Assembly (NCBI RefSeq): GCF_003725735.1
Contig: NZ_RJTM01000075.1
Coordinates: 1-39,262, forward strand
Length of the DNA: 39,262 nt
DNA from: Sinomicrobium pectinilyticum
GTDB taxonomy: Bacteria > Bacteroidota > Bacteroidia > Flavobacteriales > Flavobacteriaceae
Reading direction: 5' to 3'
This document shows positions 27,614 through 36,204 of the stretch, in pieces; position 1 is the stretch's first letter, and every line of letters begins with the position of its first letter. A model generated the notes under the pieces. It worked only from the letters and a program-made list of their open reading frames with translations, was not told the origin of the DNA and ran no database searches. Both the position numbers and the translations under genes were made by a program.

Positions 27614-28438
27614 TCAATCCTTTTTATTCCCGTAGGCATCCATGGCTTTTTTCACGGAACCATACTTCTTAAGCAATTCTTCGGCCTGTTGGTATTCCAG
27701 TTTTAGTTCTTCAGCCAAAAAGCGTGCACCACGGTCCACCAGCTTTACGTTCGTAAGCTGCATATTCACCATCTTGTTCCCCTTTACCCTGCCGATTCTT
27801 ATCATTAAAGCCGTACTGATCATATTTAATACCAGTTTCTGAGAGGTACCGCTTTTCATCCGGGTACTTCCGGTTACAAATTCGGGGCCGACATTCACTT
27901 CTATAGCGATATCTGCCGCAACAGACAATGGAGATCCGGGATTATTGGTAACTCCGGCAGTGAGAATTCCGTTTGCCTTTGCATCTGCAATCCCCCCCAG
28001 CACATAAGGTGTTGTTCCCGAAGCCGCAATACCCACTACCGTATCTTTTTCGTTTATGTCATATTCTTTAAGGTCTTTCCATGCCTGTTCCATATCGTCT
28101 TCGGCATTTTCCACCGCCTTTCGTATAGCCTTATCTCCCCCGGCAATAATACCTATCACCCTGTCATAAGGCAAGCCGTATGTAGGAGGAATCTCGGAAG
28201 CATCTAAAATCCCTAACCTGCCACTGGTCCCTGCGCCTATATAGAACAAACGGCCACCCTCCGTAAACCTCCGGGCAAGTTCATCTACCAGGATTGTAAT
28301 CTGAGGGATGACTGCGCTCACGGACTTCGCTACCTTTGCATCTTCTTTATTGATATTCTGTAAAATGGAAGCTGTTTCCATTTGTTCCAGCTCCGTATAA
28401 GGAGAAGGTTTTTCCGTGATTTTTGTGTATTTCCGCAT
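27614..28438 (-). CDS. murQ: N-acetylmuramic acid 6-phosphate etherase MurQ
   Basis: MurQ removes the lactyl ether of MurNAc-6-phosphate to give GlcNAc-6-phosphate and D-lactate, the key cytosolic step in reuse of peptidoglycan sugar. The 274-residue protein has the SIS-domain sugar-phosphate loop GAGTSGRLGILDASE, with the acidic residue of the family in ASEIPPTYG. GIAASGTTPYVLG and GSTRMKSGTSQKL are also conserved. The length is slightly below the E. coli protein (298) but no motif is missing. It follows the DeoR-type gene in the same direction after 110 bases, and both diverge from the SusC/D operon. No MurNAc kinase is adjacent, so the phosphate must be added by an enzyme coded elsewhere. 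Confidence 0.96.
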   Translation of the reverse strand: MRKYTKITEKPSPYTELEQMETASILQNINKEDAKVAKSVSAVIPQITILVDELARRFTEGGRLFYIGAGTSGRLGILDASEIPPTYGLPYDRVIGIIAGGDKAIRKAVENAEDDMEQAWKDLKEYDINEKDTVVGIAASGTTPYVLGGIADAKANGILTAGVTNNPGSPLSVAADIAIEVNVGPEFVTGSTRMKSGTSQKLVLNMISTALMIRIGRVKGNKMVNMQLTNVKLVDRGARFLAEELKLEYQQAEELLKKYGSVKKAMDAYGNKKD

Positions 28439-28548
28439 GCGTATCGAATAATTAAAGAATATTGTTAATCATTAAATAAAAAACAGGGACCCGTTATTTC
28501 CGGGTATGTGATAAAATTTTTCTTTCCGGGGAAACCCTGTATCCGGGA

Positions 28549-29298
28549 TCAAAGTATGACTATATTCTTATCGCGGAAACTTTCCAGGGCTTTATCTTCC
28601 GGGGCCAGTTCCGTAATAAGGACATCCACATCTTCTATATTGCAAATTTTATATCGCTGAACGGTATTTAATTTCTCGGAAATTACCGGCGCTACGATTT
28701 TTTTTGCTGCCCTGATCATGGCTTTCTTCATCTGTACGATCTCCCAGTCAAATTCCGTAAGCCCCTGGCCCGAATCGATGGAGTTGGTCCCCAGGAAGCA
28801 AACATCCACTTTTATTTCCGAAAGCATGTTTATCGCGGTACCCCCTACAGCAATCTGCGAATCCTTGGATAATTTTCCTCCTATAAGAATCACCTCCACA
28901 TTTTGTTTTGCCAGCAATTGGCTGGCTACGGCAAGACTTGGAGTAAAACAGGTTATGGCCAGACCGGGCGGCAAAACACGGGCCAGTTCCATATTGGTCG
29001 TGCCTCCGCTCAATAAAACCACCTGCCCGCTCTTTAACAGCCCTGTCGCCTTTCGGGCTATCTGTAGTTTCTTTTCAATGGAATATACATTTTTATCCTG
29101 CACATTGTGGTTGTAAAAGCCTAACGAGATTGCCCCTCCATGAACCTTTTTAAGTTTTTTCTCATCGTGTAATTCCTTTATATCTCTCCTTGCCGTATCT
29201 ATGGATACTTTCACAAGTTCGGCTATATCGGTAAGCAGTACCCTGTTGTGCACCATGACCTCGTTGAGGATGATCTGCTTCCTCTCTTCTTTTAACAT
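28549..29298 (-). CDS. DeoR/GlpR-family transcriptional regulator
   Basis: This is a repressor-type regulator of 249 residues. A DeoR helix-turn-helix lies at about 18-55 (LTDIAELVKVSIDTARRDI, then KKVHGGAI). A sugar-phosphate-sensing DeoRC domain follows (about 75-235), with SGGTTN and LGTNSID in the ligand pocket. Members bind a phosphorylated sugar and release DNA. The frame is open to 29364, but that extension is hydrophobic and covers the promoter box at 29341, so the ATG at 29298 is chosen. The gene precedes murQ and diverges from susC, so MurNAc-6-phosphate or GlcNAc-6-phosphate is a sensible inferred effector. In E. coli murQ is instead controlled by the RpiR-family MurR. Confidence 0.9.
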   Translation of the reverse strand: MLKEERKQIILNEVMVHNRVLLTDIAELVKVSIDTARRDIKELHDEKKLKKVHGGAISLGFYNHNVQDKNVYSIEKKLQIARKATGLLKSGQVVLLSGGTTNMELARVLPPGLAITCFTPSLAVASQLLAKQNVEVILIGGKLSKDSQIAVGGTAINMLSEIKVDVCFLGTNSIDSGQGLTEFDWEIVQMKKAMIRAAKKIVAPVISEKLNTVQRYKICNIEDVDVLITELAPEDKALESFRDKNIVIL

Positions 29299-29340
29299 TT
29301 TTTCTTCTCTTTTAGAACATAAAAATAGCACTAATTCCCG

Positions 29341-29348
29341 CAAATATA
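29341..29348 (-). promoter_or_regulatory. -7 promoter box TATATTTG for deoR-type gene and murQ
   Basis: On the minus strand this reads TATATTTG, an exact TAnnTTTG match, 42 bases before the regulator's ATG. A minus-strand TTG at 29367-29369, 18 bases upstream, may be the -33 element. Confidence 0.6.
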
Positions 29349-29378
29349 AGAAAGAAAATACCAAAACAATTTAAAATA

Positions 29379-29433
29379 TTGCAAATAGCTGCAAAATATT
29401 GCATATAATTACAATTAATTGCATACATTTGAA
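29379..29433. promoter_or_regulatory. Array of TTGCA-like motifs with 10-bp period
   Basis: TTGCA (29379), CTGCA (29389), TTGCA (29399), TTACA (29409), TTGCA (29419) and TTGAA (29429) start exactly 10 bases apart, so they lie on one face of the helix. A second pair of TTGCA lies at 29551 and 29561, again 10 bases apart. The array overlaps the susC-side promoter box and lies next to the divergent regulator promoter. It is the likely operator of the DeoR-type protein. Confidence 0.6.
29424..29431 (+). promoter_or_regulatory. -7 promoter box TACATTTG on the susC side
   Basis: This is an exact TAnnTTTG match embedded in the phased TTGCA array, giving a leader of about 180 bases to the SusC ATG. 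The leader contains the second TTGCA pair. A weaker alternative, TTGAC (29573) with TAACTTTT (29593), lies too near the ATG. Confidence 0.45.
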
Positions 29434-29613
29434 AATGAATAAAAACTAATATAAAACCATATATAGTGAAATATAATCTCTAATAATGTTAAAATACAAT
29501 ATATGATACACAATTAATAAAGCCCACTCACCACGGGTATACAACCAGTATTGCAATTTTTTGCAGTAATAATTGACATTAAACTAAATAACTAACTTTT
29601 AAACACTCAAATT

Positions 29614-32600
29614 ATGAAGCATTTCAAAAGGATATTCCTGTTCCTGTTTTGCTTGTTCTCTGCATCTTTACATGCCCAAAACAGAACCATATCGGGTGAT
29701 GTAAAGGATGAAGAAGGAACGCCTTTACCCGGAGCAAGTATTGTTGTAAAGGGTACTTCAACAGGTACGGAAAGCGATTTTGACGGCCTGTTCACCCTGG
29801 ATATTCCACAGAAAGAGAATACCGTCCTGGTCATTTCCTCCCTGGGTTTTATCACACAGGAGGTAGAAGTAGGTAACAAGACCACATTTTCCATATCGCT
29901 CCGGACAGATGTAGAAAGTCTTGATGAAGTGGTCGTGGTAGGTTACGGAACTCAGAAAAAGAAGAACTTAACCGGCTCCGTAGCTACCATAGACTCAAAA
30001 GTACTGGAATCCAGGCCCATTACGGATGTAGGAAGAGGCCTTCAGGGCGTTTCTCCCGGCTTAACCATTACTTCGTCCAGCGGACAAATAGGCCAGGAAC
30101 CTAAAATAACCTTGAGGGGGTCTACCGGAACCCTGGGCACGCCCGGTGGTGCGCAACCCCTTATATTGGTAGATAACGTAGAAATTCCCAGCCTGCAAAC
30201 CATTAATCCCGAAGATATTGAAGATATCTCCGTACTTAAAGATGCGGCTTCAACCTCGATTTACGGGGCCCGGGGAGCCTGGGGGGTGATCCTTATCACC
30301 ACCAAGAAAGGCAGGCGTAATTCCGCTCCCACGATCTCCTATTCCAATAACTTTTCCTGGGCCACCCCTACCAATACCCCTAAAGTTGCCCCGGCAGCAG
30401 AAGGGGCCGAAATGGCCTTTGCTGCAGTACAACGAAGAATACCTTCTTTAGACGCTTTTGGCGTTGTAGGTATGTATATAGACCAGGTTGCCATAGATAA
30501 AATGAGGGAATGGGATGAGCTGTACTCCGGGCAGGACCTCGGTATGGAAATGGTAGAAGGCAGGGATTATGAAATACGCGACGGACGGCTTTTCTTTTAC
30601 CGCTCGTGGGACCCCAGAAAACTGTTCGTAGATAAATGGGCATTACAGCAAAAACACGATGTCTCCATTTCAGGCGGGGGCGAACGGACCAATTATTACC
30701 TGGGACTGGGATATTTAAATCAGGGAGGCGTATATAAAACCAATCCCGATAAATACGAAAGGTATAATGTAAACCTCAGTTTAAACACAACCATAACGGA
30801 CTGGGCAGATGTAAGAGCAAAGATCTTACATACCAATTCCAAAACCACGGAACCTTTCAAATTCGGTTCCGCTACATACGATGCCTGGTATTACACTACC
30901 CGATGGCCTGCCTTTTACCCGTACGGAACCGTGGACGGCAAACCGTTCCGGAACCATATTTCGGAAGTGGAACAGGCCAATATGAACGAAAATAATTATT
31001 CTCTGTCCAGGTTAAACCTAGGCGCTACACTTACTCCCATAGATAATTTATCCCTGAATTTCGATTTCACCCACGACCGTGTGGAAGAGCACGAGCATCA
31101 GGTTGGGGGAACACTCTATGCTTATAATTTCTGGGCCCAGGGTGCTGATTTTTCATATGTGCCGTACAGCAGTCCTTCCTATGACCGCGTGCAATACGAC
31201 TCGGACTGGAGCCGCAGGAATACCGCAAAAGCATTCGGGACCTATGATATTGACCTGGATGACCACCAGTTCAAAATAACCGTGGGAGGAGATATGGAGG
31301 AATACGAGTTCTGGTCCCATTACTCGCAACGAAGAAATCTCCTGAACCCGGAACAGGGAGAACTGGAACTCGCCACAGGAGATCAGTTTGTCGGGGGAGA
31401 CCGGGACAAATGGTCCACGCTCGGTTTTTTCGGCCGGGTAAACTACTCGTATAAAAATAAGTTCCTGGTGGAAATAAATTCGAGATACGACGGTTCGTCC
31501 AGACTGTCTTCGGACGAAAAATGGGCTTTCTTCCCTTCCGCTTCCCTGGGCTATGTACTTTCCGAAGAAGATTTCATGCAACCCGTCAAAAACACATTGT
31601 CCTTTTTCAAACTAAGAGGGTCCTACGGATCTATCGGAAACCAGAATACGTACCTGCGCAATATTTACCGCGTTATGGCATCGACAAATTCCGGCTGGCT
31701 GATAGATTCGAACAACCAGGCCACGGTAGGTACACCGGGTGCCCTTCCCTCTTCGCTCACCTGGGAAACCATAACCACGCTCGACTTCGGCCTGGACGCC
31801 AGGTTCTTCAACAACAAGCTCGGATTGGTATTTGACTGGTACAGGCGTACGGTAAGTGACATGCACAGTCCCGGTGTTACCCTTCCCGCCACTTTCGGAA
31901 CTGCTTCCCCGGTACGAAATTACGGAGAGCTGCAAACCGACGGATGGGAAATTGCACTGGATTTCAGGCACCGGTTTAAAAACGACCTGAATATCAACGC
32001 TACGGTAGCCCTGACCGATTATAAGGAAAAGGTGACCAAGTATGCCAACACCATTCAGGGAATAAACTCAAACTACGAGGGCAAATACCTCGGGGAAATA
32101 TGGGGATATGAAACGGATGGCTTCTTTACCGAAGCCGATTTCAATGCGGACGGAAGCTATGCCGACGGTGTAGCGGATCAGAGCCTTCTCGAAGGCAATT
32201 ACAACTGGTTCAAATACGGTCCTGGGGACATTAAGTTCAAAGACCTTAACGGCGACGGAGTGATTGACTACGGCTCGGAAACAGTCGGAGATTCCGGGGA
32301 TATGAAGGTCATAGGGAACTCCACTCCACGCTATCAGTACAGTATTCAGCTGGGAGCGGACTGGAAGGGATTCGACCTGAATATTTTTATGCAGGGCGTC
32401 GGGAAAAGAGACTTTTGGGCCAACGGTCCGGTCTTCATCCCGGGATTCCGTTACGGCGAAGGCTGGTATGATCATCAACTGGATTACTGGACGCCCGAAA
32501 ACCCGGATGCATACTACCCGAGGCCCAACGACCAGCAACAGTCCAACAAGGCCATGAATTTCTATCCGCAAACCAGGTACCTGCTGGATATGTCCTACCT

Positions 32601-32838
32601 CAGAATGAAGAACATCACCTTCGGATACACCTTACCCGAATCCGTTACAAGCAAACTGAAGATTTCCAGGTGCAGGCTTTATTTCAGCGGGGAGAACCTG
32701 TTTGAGTTCACCCCGGTCCAGATCCCTGTAGATCCCGAAGTGGACTATACTACCGACGGTTTAAATGACACCTCTACATTCGGAAGGGTTTATCCTTACA
32801 GAAGGTCTTTTTCCTTCGGACTTCAAGTTTCCCTGTAA
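29614..32838 (+). CDS. SusC/RagA-type TonB-dependent outer-membrane transporter
   Basis: This outer-membrane transporter of 1074 residues imports oligomers using energy from TonB. A signal peptide (about 1-22, ending SLHAQ) is followed by a carboxypeptidase-regulatory-like beta domain (about 25-100). The SusC motif LDEVVVVGYGTQKKKNLTG and the plug domain (about 110-230) come next, then a 22-stranded barrel that ends in the aromatic-rich SFGLQVSL. Size and layout are normal. The partner SusD gene starts 17 bases downstream. In this setting the cargo is inferred to be peptidoglycan fragments, because murQ and a DeoR-type gene are divergent and muramyl-processing genes follow. No anti-sigma or HTCS gene is nearby. 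Confidence 0.95.
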   Translation: MKHFKRIFLFLFCLFSASLHAQNRTISGDVKDEEGTPLPGASIVVKGTSTGTESDFDGLFTLDIPQKENTVLVISSLGFITQEVEVGNKTTFSISLRTDVESLDEVVVVGYGTQKKKNLTGSVATIDSKVLESRPITDVGRGLQGVSPGLTITSSSGQIGQEPKITLRGSTGTLGTPGGAQPLILVDNVEIPSLQTINPEDIEDISVLKDAASTSIYGARGAWGVILITTKKGRRNSAPTISYSNNFSWATPTNTPKVAPAAEGAEMAFAAVQRRIPSLDAFGVVGMYIDQVAIDKMREWDELYSGQDLGMEMVEGRDYEIRDGRLFFYRSWDPRKLFVDKWALQQKHDVSISGGGERTNYYLGLGYLNQGGVYKTNPDKYERYNVNLSLNTTITDWADVRAKILHTNSKTTEPFKFGSATYDAWYYTTRWPAFYPYGTVDGKPFRNHISEVEQANMNENNYSLSRLNLGATLTPIDNLSLNFDFTHDRVEEHEHQVGGTLYAYNFWAQGADFSYVPYSSPSYDRVQYDSDWSRRNTAKAFGTYDIDLDDHQFKITVGGDMEEYEFWSHYSQRRNLLNPEQGELELATGDQFVGGDRDKWSTLGFFGRVNYSYKNKFLVEINSRYDGSSRLSSDEKWAFFPSASLGYVLSEEDFMQPVKNTLSFFKLRGSYGSIGNQNTYLRNIYRVMASTNSGWLIDSNNQATVGTPGALPSSLTWETITTLDFGLDARFFNNKLGLVFDWYRRTVSDMHSPGVTLPATFGTASPVRNYGELQTDGWEIALDFRHRFKNDLNINATVALTDYKEKVTKYANTIQGINSNYEGKYLGEIWGYETDGFFTEADFNADGSYADGVADQSLLEGNYNWFKYGPGDIKFKDLNGDGVIDYGSETVGDSGDMKVIGNSTPRYQYSIQLGADWKGFDLNIFMQGVGKRDFWANGPVFIPGFRYGEGWYDHQLDYWTPENPDAYYPRPNDQQQSNKAMNFYPQTRYLLDMSYLRMKNITFGYTLPESVTSKLKISRCRLYFSGENLFEFTPVQIPVDPEVDYTTDGLNDTSTFGRVYPYRRSFSFGLQVSL

Positions 32839-32855
32839 CCGCAAAAACGAAAACA

Positions 32856-34568
32856 ATGAAAAAAATATATCATATTTTAACTGTAACCCTATGTTTCACC
32901 CTGTTAACGGGTTGTGACAAAGATTTTTTGGAAGTGCCCCCGAAAGATCAGTTGGTAGACGAAACTTACTGGACGAACGAGGGAAATGTCAGGACATTCG
33001 CGTTTGGTTTTTATACAGCGTATTTTACCGGTTACGGGTCCGGCTATACCTGGGGAAAATATTTTTCCGGCCAGTCCCTTAACGATGATTTTGCCCCTTC
33101 CAATCCTCCCCCCTTTATTCAGCAGGTTCCCTCTTCCGGTGGCGGATGGACCTTCGCATGGGTGCGAAAAGCCAATATATTCATAGACCGGGTACAAACG
33201 GTCCCTATGGAAGAAGAAGCCATTAATCACTGGACCGGGATCGGTCGCTTTTTCCGCGCCCTGGAATATCACGACCTGGTCAAAGCTTTCGGGGATGTTC
33301 CTTATTTCGATACCGAATTAGCCGAAGATGATTACGACATGCTCTATAAACCCAGGGACAGCCGTGTCCTGGTTATGGACAAAGTACTCGAAGATTTTAC
33401 GTATGCCGCCGAAAACGTACGGACTTCCGTAGATAACGAGGGCCTGGAAGTCAACAGGGATGTTGTCCTGGCCTTTATGTCCAGGGTATTTCTCTTCGAA
33501 GGTACCTGGCAAAAATACCACGAAAACAATACACAAAAAGCTGCCGAATACCTGGAAGCCGCCAAATGGGCCGCAGAGCAAGTCATAAATTCCGGAAACT
33601 ATTCCCTGGGGAATTACAGGGAGGTTTTTAATTCTCTCAGCCTGTCGTCCAACCCGGAAGTTATCCTGTACCGGGAATATGAGGAAGGTATGCTTACCCA
33701 TGCGCTCAACAGTTATAACAACAAGGAACCCCAGAGCGGTATTTCCAAAAACGCGGTCGATGCTTACCTGTGCAGCGACGGCTTACCTGTCTCCGTATCC
33801 CCGCTCTACCAGGGAGACCAGGGCATTGAAAATATAATGGCGGACAGGGACGGACGCATCTATGAGACCCTGGTTTCTACCGAACTTCGCCTGAACGGTA
33901 TTGCATTCAATCATTCCACAACGGGTATAGCCACTCACAAATTCCTCAATGAAGAGATAAAGGATGATCCCGTCGGAAGTTCCAATCTGAACCCTACCGA
34001 TGCACCCGTGATCCGCTACGGTGAAGTACTCATGAATTACGCAGAAGCCGCCGCCGAACTGGCTACCGTAGGAGGCGGTAGCCTGAGCCAGGCGGATATT
34101 GACAAATCCATAAATGTTTTACGTGACAGGCCCGGAACAGCCATGCCGCATTTACAGCTGAACGGCGATCAACCGTCCGCCAATGGTGTGACATATGACG
34201 ACCCGGACAGGGACGCCGACGTATCCCCGGTACTTTGGGAGATAAGGCGCGAGCGCCGTATAGAACTGATGATGGAAGGATTCCGCCTGGACGACCTCAA
34301 ACGGTGGAAAAAACTGGAATACGCGGATATGCTGGACAATCCCACCATCAACAGGGGGGCATGGATAAGAAAAAGTGACTATCCCGGCGCCAACCTGGAC
34401 AATATGGTACTCACGGAAGGAAGCGAGGGGTATATCATACCGGCCCCTGCTTCCGAATCCCAAAGGGCATTTGACGACCCGAGAGTCTACCTGAACCCCA
34501 TTCCGCTGGACCAGATCAACCTGTACCTGGAACAGGGATATGAACTGACACAAAACCCGGGGTGGTGA
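32856..34568 (+). CDS. SusD/RagB-type surface lipoprotein
   Basis: This is the surface glycan-binding partner of the SusC protein, 570 residues. The lipoprotein signal ends in LLTGC with Cys20 as the lipidated residue. The SusD fold has an N-terminal TPR-like helical part (AFMSRVFLFEGTWQKYH at about 205-221) and the C-terminal RagB/SusD domain. The family signature ending LWEIRRERRIELMMEGFRLDDLKRWK is near residue 450-485. It follows susC after 17 bases, so they are co-transcribed. A strong terminator follows, so expression of downstream genes may be lower. The ligand is unknown but by context is probably a muropeptide or glycan strand. Confidence 0.95.
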   Translation: MKKIYHILTVTLCFTLLTGCDKDFLEVPPKDQLVDETYWTNEGNVRTFAFGFYTAYFTGYGSGYTWGKYFSGQSLNDDFAPSNPPPFIQQVPSSGGGWTFAWVRKANIFIDRVQTVPMEEEAINHWTGIGRFFRALEYHDLVKAFGDVPYFDTELAEDDYDMLYKPRDSRVLVMDKVLEDFTYAAENVRTSVDNEGLEVNRDVVLAFMSRVFLFEGTWQKYHENNTQKAAEYLEAAKWAAEQVINSGNYSLGNYREVFNSLSLSSNPEVILYREYEEGMLTHALNSYNNKEPQSGISKNAVDAYLCSDGLPVSVSPLYQGDQGIENIMADRDGRIYETLVSTELRLNGIAFNHSTTGIATHKFLNEEIKDDPVGSSNLNPTDAPVIRYGEVLMNYAEAAAELATVGGGSLSQADIDKSINVLRDRPGTAMPHLQLNGDQPSANGVTYDDPDRDADVSPVLWEIRRERRIELMMEGFRLDDLKRWKKLEYADMLDNPTINRGAWIRKSDYPGANLDNMVLTEGSEGYIIPAPASESQRAFDDPRVYLNPIPLDQINLYLEQGYELTQNPGW

Positions 34569-34588
34569 TTTTGAGTTAGTTGTTGTTT

Positions 34589-34627
34589 GAGATTCTTTGA
34601 GAACATTCTCAGGGAATCTCTTTTTTT
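34589..34627 (+). terminator. Terminator between susD and the GHL10 gene
   Basis: GAGATTC (34589-34595) pairs with GAATCTC (34614-34620), with an inner GAGA/TCTC stem, followed by seven T residues (34621-34627). The stop codon of susD is 21 bases upstream. Confidence 0.75.
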
Positions 34628-34634
34628 ATCTTTG
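34627..34634 (+). promoter_or_regulatory. -7 promoter box TATCTTTG after the terminator
   Basis: This exact TAnnTTTG match begins on the last T of the terminator run, 30 bases before the ATG of the GHL10 gene. No good -33 element is visible. It suggests that the downstream three genes can be transcribed apart from susCD. Confidence 0.45.
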
Positions 34635-34664
34635 AAAATATAATCGTTACCCATCATTTAAAAA

Positions 34665-36203
34665 ATGACAAAAAGAAAATCCGTACGGATATACTTCATG
34701 GCACTGCTTGGCATCCTTGTCACCGGGTGCCATTCCGGTTTAAAATCCGTATATACCAATAAAGCCGGCAAGGCCCGGTGGGACCCCGGAACACCTTACG
34801 ATACGGAAGAGTTCAGGGCAGCCTGGATCGCCACCGTAGCCAATATCAACTGGCCCGGTAACCCGGGATTGCCTGTGGATATCCAGAAACAGGAGGCCAT
34901 ACGGCTCCTGGACTTCCTGGAACAACATCATTTTAATGCCGTTATTTTCCAGGTGCGCCCGCAGGCCGACGCTTTATACAACAGTTCCCTGGAACCCTGG
35001 TCGTATTACCTGACCGGTAAACAGGGGGTTGCTCCCGTTCCTTTTTACGATCCGCTTGAATTCTGGATAGAAGAAGCCCATAAAAGAGGTCTCGAATTAC
35101 ACGCCTGGCTGAATCCGTACAGGGCACACCATACGCAGGGAGATGTTATCAGCGATAAATCCGTGATCCGCACCAACAAAGAACTGGTCGTGGAACTCGA
35201 TAACGGCATGTGGTGGATGGACCCCGGATTAAAGGGCACACAGGATCACTCACTGGCAGTGGTTACCGATATCGTTAAAAGGTATGATATAGACGGCATC
35301 CATTTTGACGATTATTTTTATCCCTACGATTCCTATCACAACGGAAAGGATTTTCCCGATGATGTGAGCTGGCAGCAGTACCGGGAATCGGGCGGCAAAT
35401 TATCCCGGAACGACTGGAGAAGAGAAAATGTCAACCGGTTTATAAAAAGAGTATACGACGCGATCAAACGGGAAAAACCTTATGTCAAATTCGGTTTAAG
35501 CCCCTTCGGGATATGGAGACCCGGTTATCCCGGCTCCGTATCCGGTTACGATCAGTACGACAAGCTGTTTGCGGATGCCAGGCTGTGGCTCAACAAGGGA
35601 TGGATCGATTATTTTTCCCCGCAATTGTACTGGAAGATCAATAAAGAAGGCCAGAGTTTTCCGGAGCTCCTGGGATGGTGGCAGGGAGAGAATACCTATA
35701 ACAAACACCTCTGGCCGGGTATCAAAGATGATCATGGCGGGGATATTGCCAATGCGGATGAAGTAGTAAACCAGATTATGATTACCAGGGGTATGTTGCC
35801 GCAAAGCAAAGGTGTCATACACTGGAACGTGGCCCCTCTCATGAAATACGATACCGTATCCGAAGCCCTTGTAAAAGGGCCTTATAAGAACAAGGCCCTG
35901 GTCCCTGCCAGCCCCTGGCTGGACAATACGCCACCGGTCCCGCCTGTCATTAATTTCTCAGATACGGAAGAAACAATTTCCGTATCCTGGACACATCCGG
36001 ATGAAAATGATATCTTTAAATGGGTATTATACTATAAGTATCAAAACGAAAACTGGCAACATTCCATCTTAACCGGGGCCGACAGGGACCATGCCTTAAA
36101 AAAGCTATCGGGGCAAGGGAACAAATTACATAAGATAGGTATAACCGCTGTGGACAGATCCGGCAATCAAAGCAGGTTCTTTCACAAAGAAGTAAACAAT
36201 TAA
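34665..36203 (+). CDS. GHL10-family (DigH-like) glycosyl hydrolase lipoprotein
   Basis: This is a 512-residue lipoprotein with lipobox LVTGC (Cys22). The catalytic domain (about 45-410) is a TIM-barrel of the glycosyl-hydrolase-like 10 family (former DUF187). It shows FRAAWIATVANINWPG, FQVRPQADALYNS, LHAWLNPYRAH and DGIHFDDYFYPY (Asp215-Asp216). A fibronectin type III-like domain closes the protein (about 420-505). In E. coli the relative DigH (YddW) cleaves peptidoglycan glycans that lack stem peptides (established knowledge). The substrate here is inferred. It is probably held in the periplasm or at the surface. It has its own promoter box and is followed after one base by the symporter gene, so the two are likely translationally coupled. 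Confidence 0.9.
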   Translation: MTKRKSVRIYFMALLGILVTGCHSGLKSVYTNKAGKARWDPGTPYDTEEFRAAWIATVANINWPGNPGLPVDIQKQEAIRLLDFLEQHHFNAVIFQVRPQADALYNSSLEPWSYYLTGKQGVAPVPFYDPLEFWIEEAHKRGLELHAWLNPYRAHHTQGDVISDKSVIRTNKELVVELDNGMWWMDPGLKGTQDHSLAVVTDIVKRYDIDGIHFDDYFYPYDSYHNGKDFPDDVSWQQYRESGGKLSRNDWRRENVNRFIKRVYDAIKREKPYVKFGLSPFGIWRPGYPGSVSGYDQYDKLFADARLWLNKGWIDYFSPQLYWKINKEGQSFPELLGWWQGENTYNKHLWPGIKDDHGGDIANADEVVNQIMITRGMLPQSKGVIHWNVAPLMKYDTVSEALVKGPYKNKALVPASPWLDNTPPVPPVINFSDTEETISVSWTHPDENDIFKWVLYYKYQNENWQHSILTGADRDHALKKLSGQGNKLHKIGITAVDRSGNQSRFFHKEVNN

Positions 36204-36204
36204 T

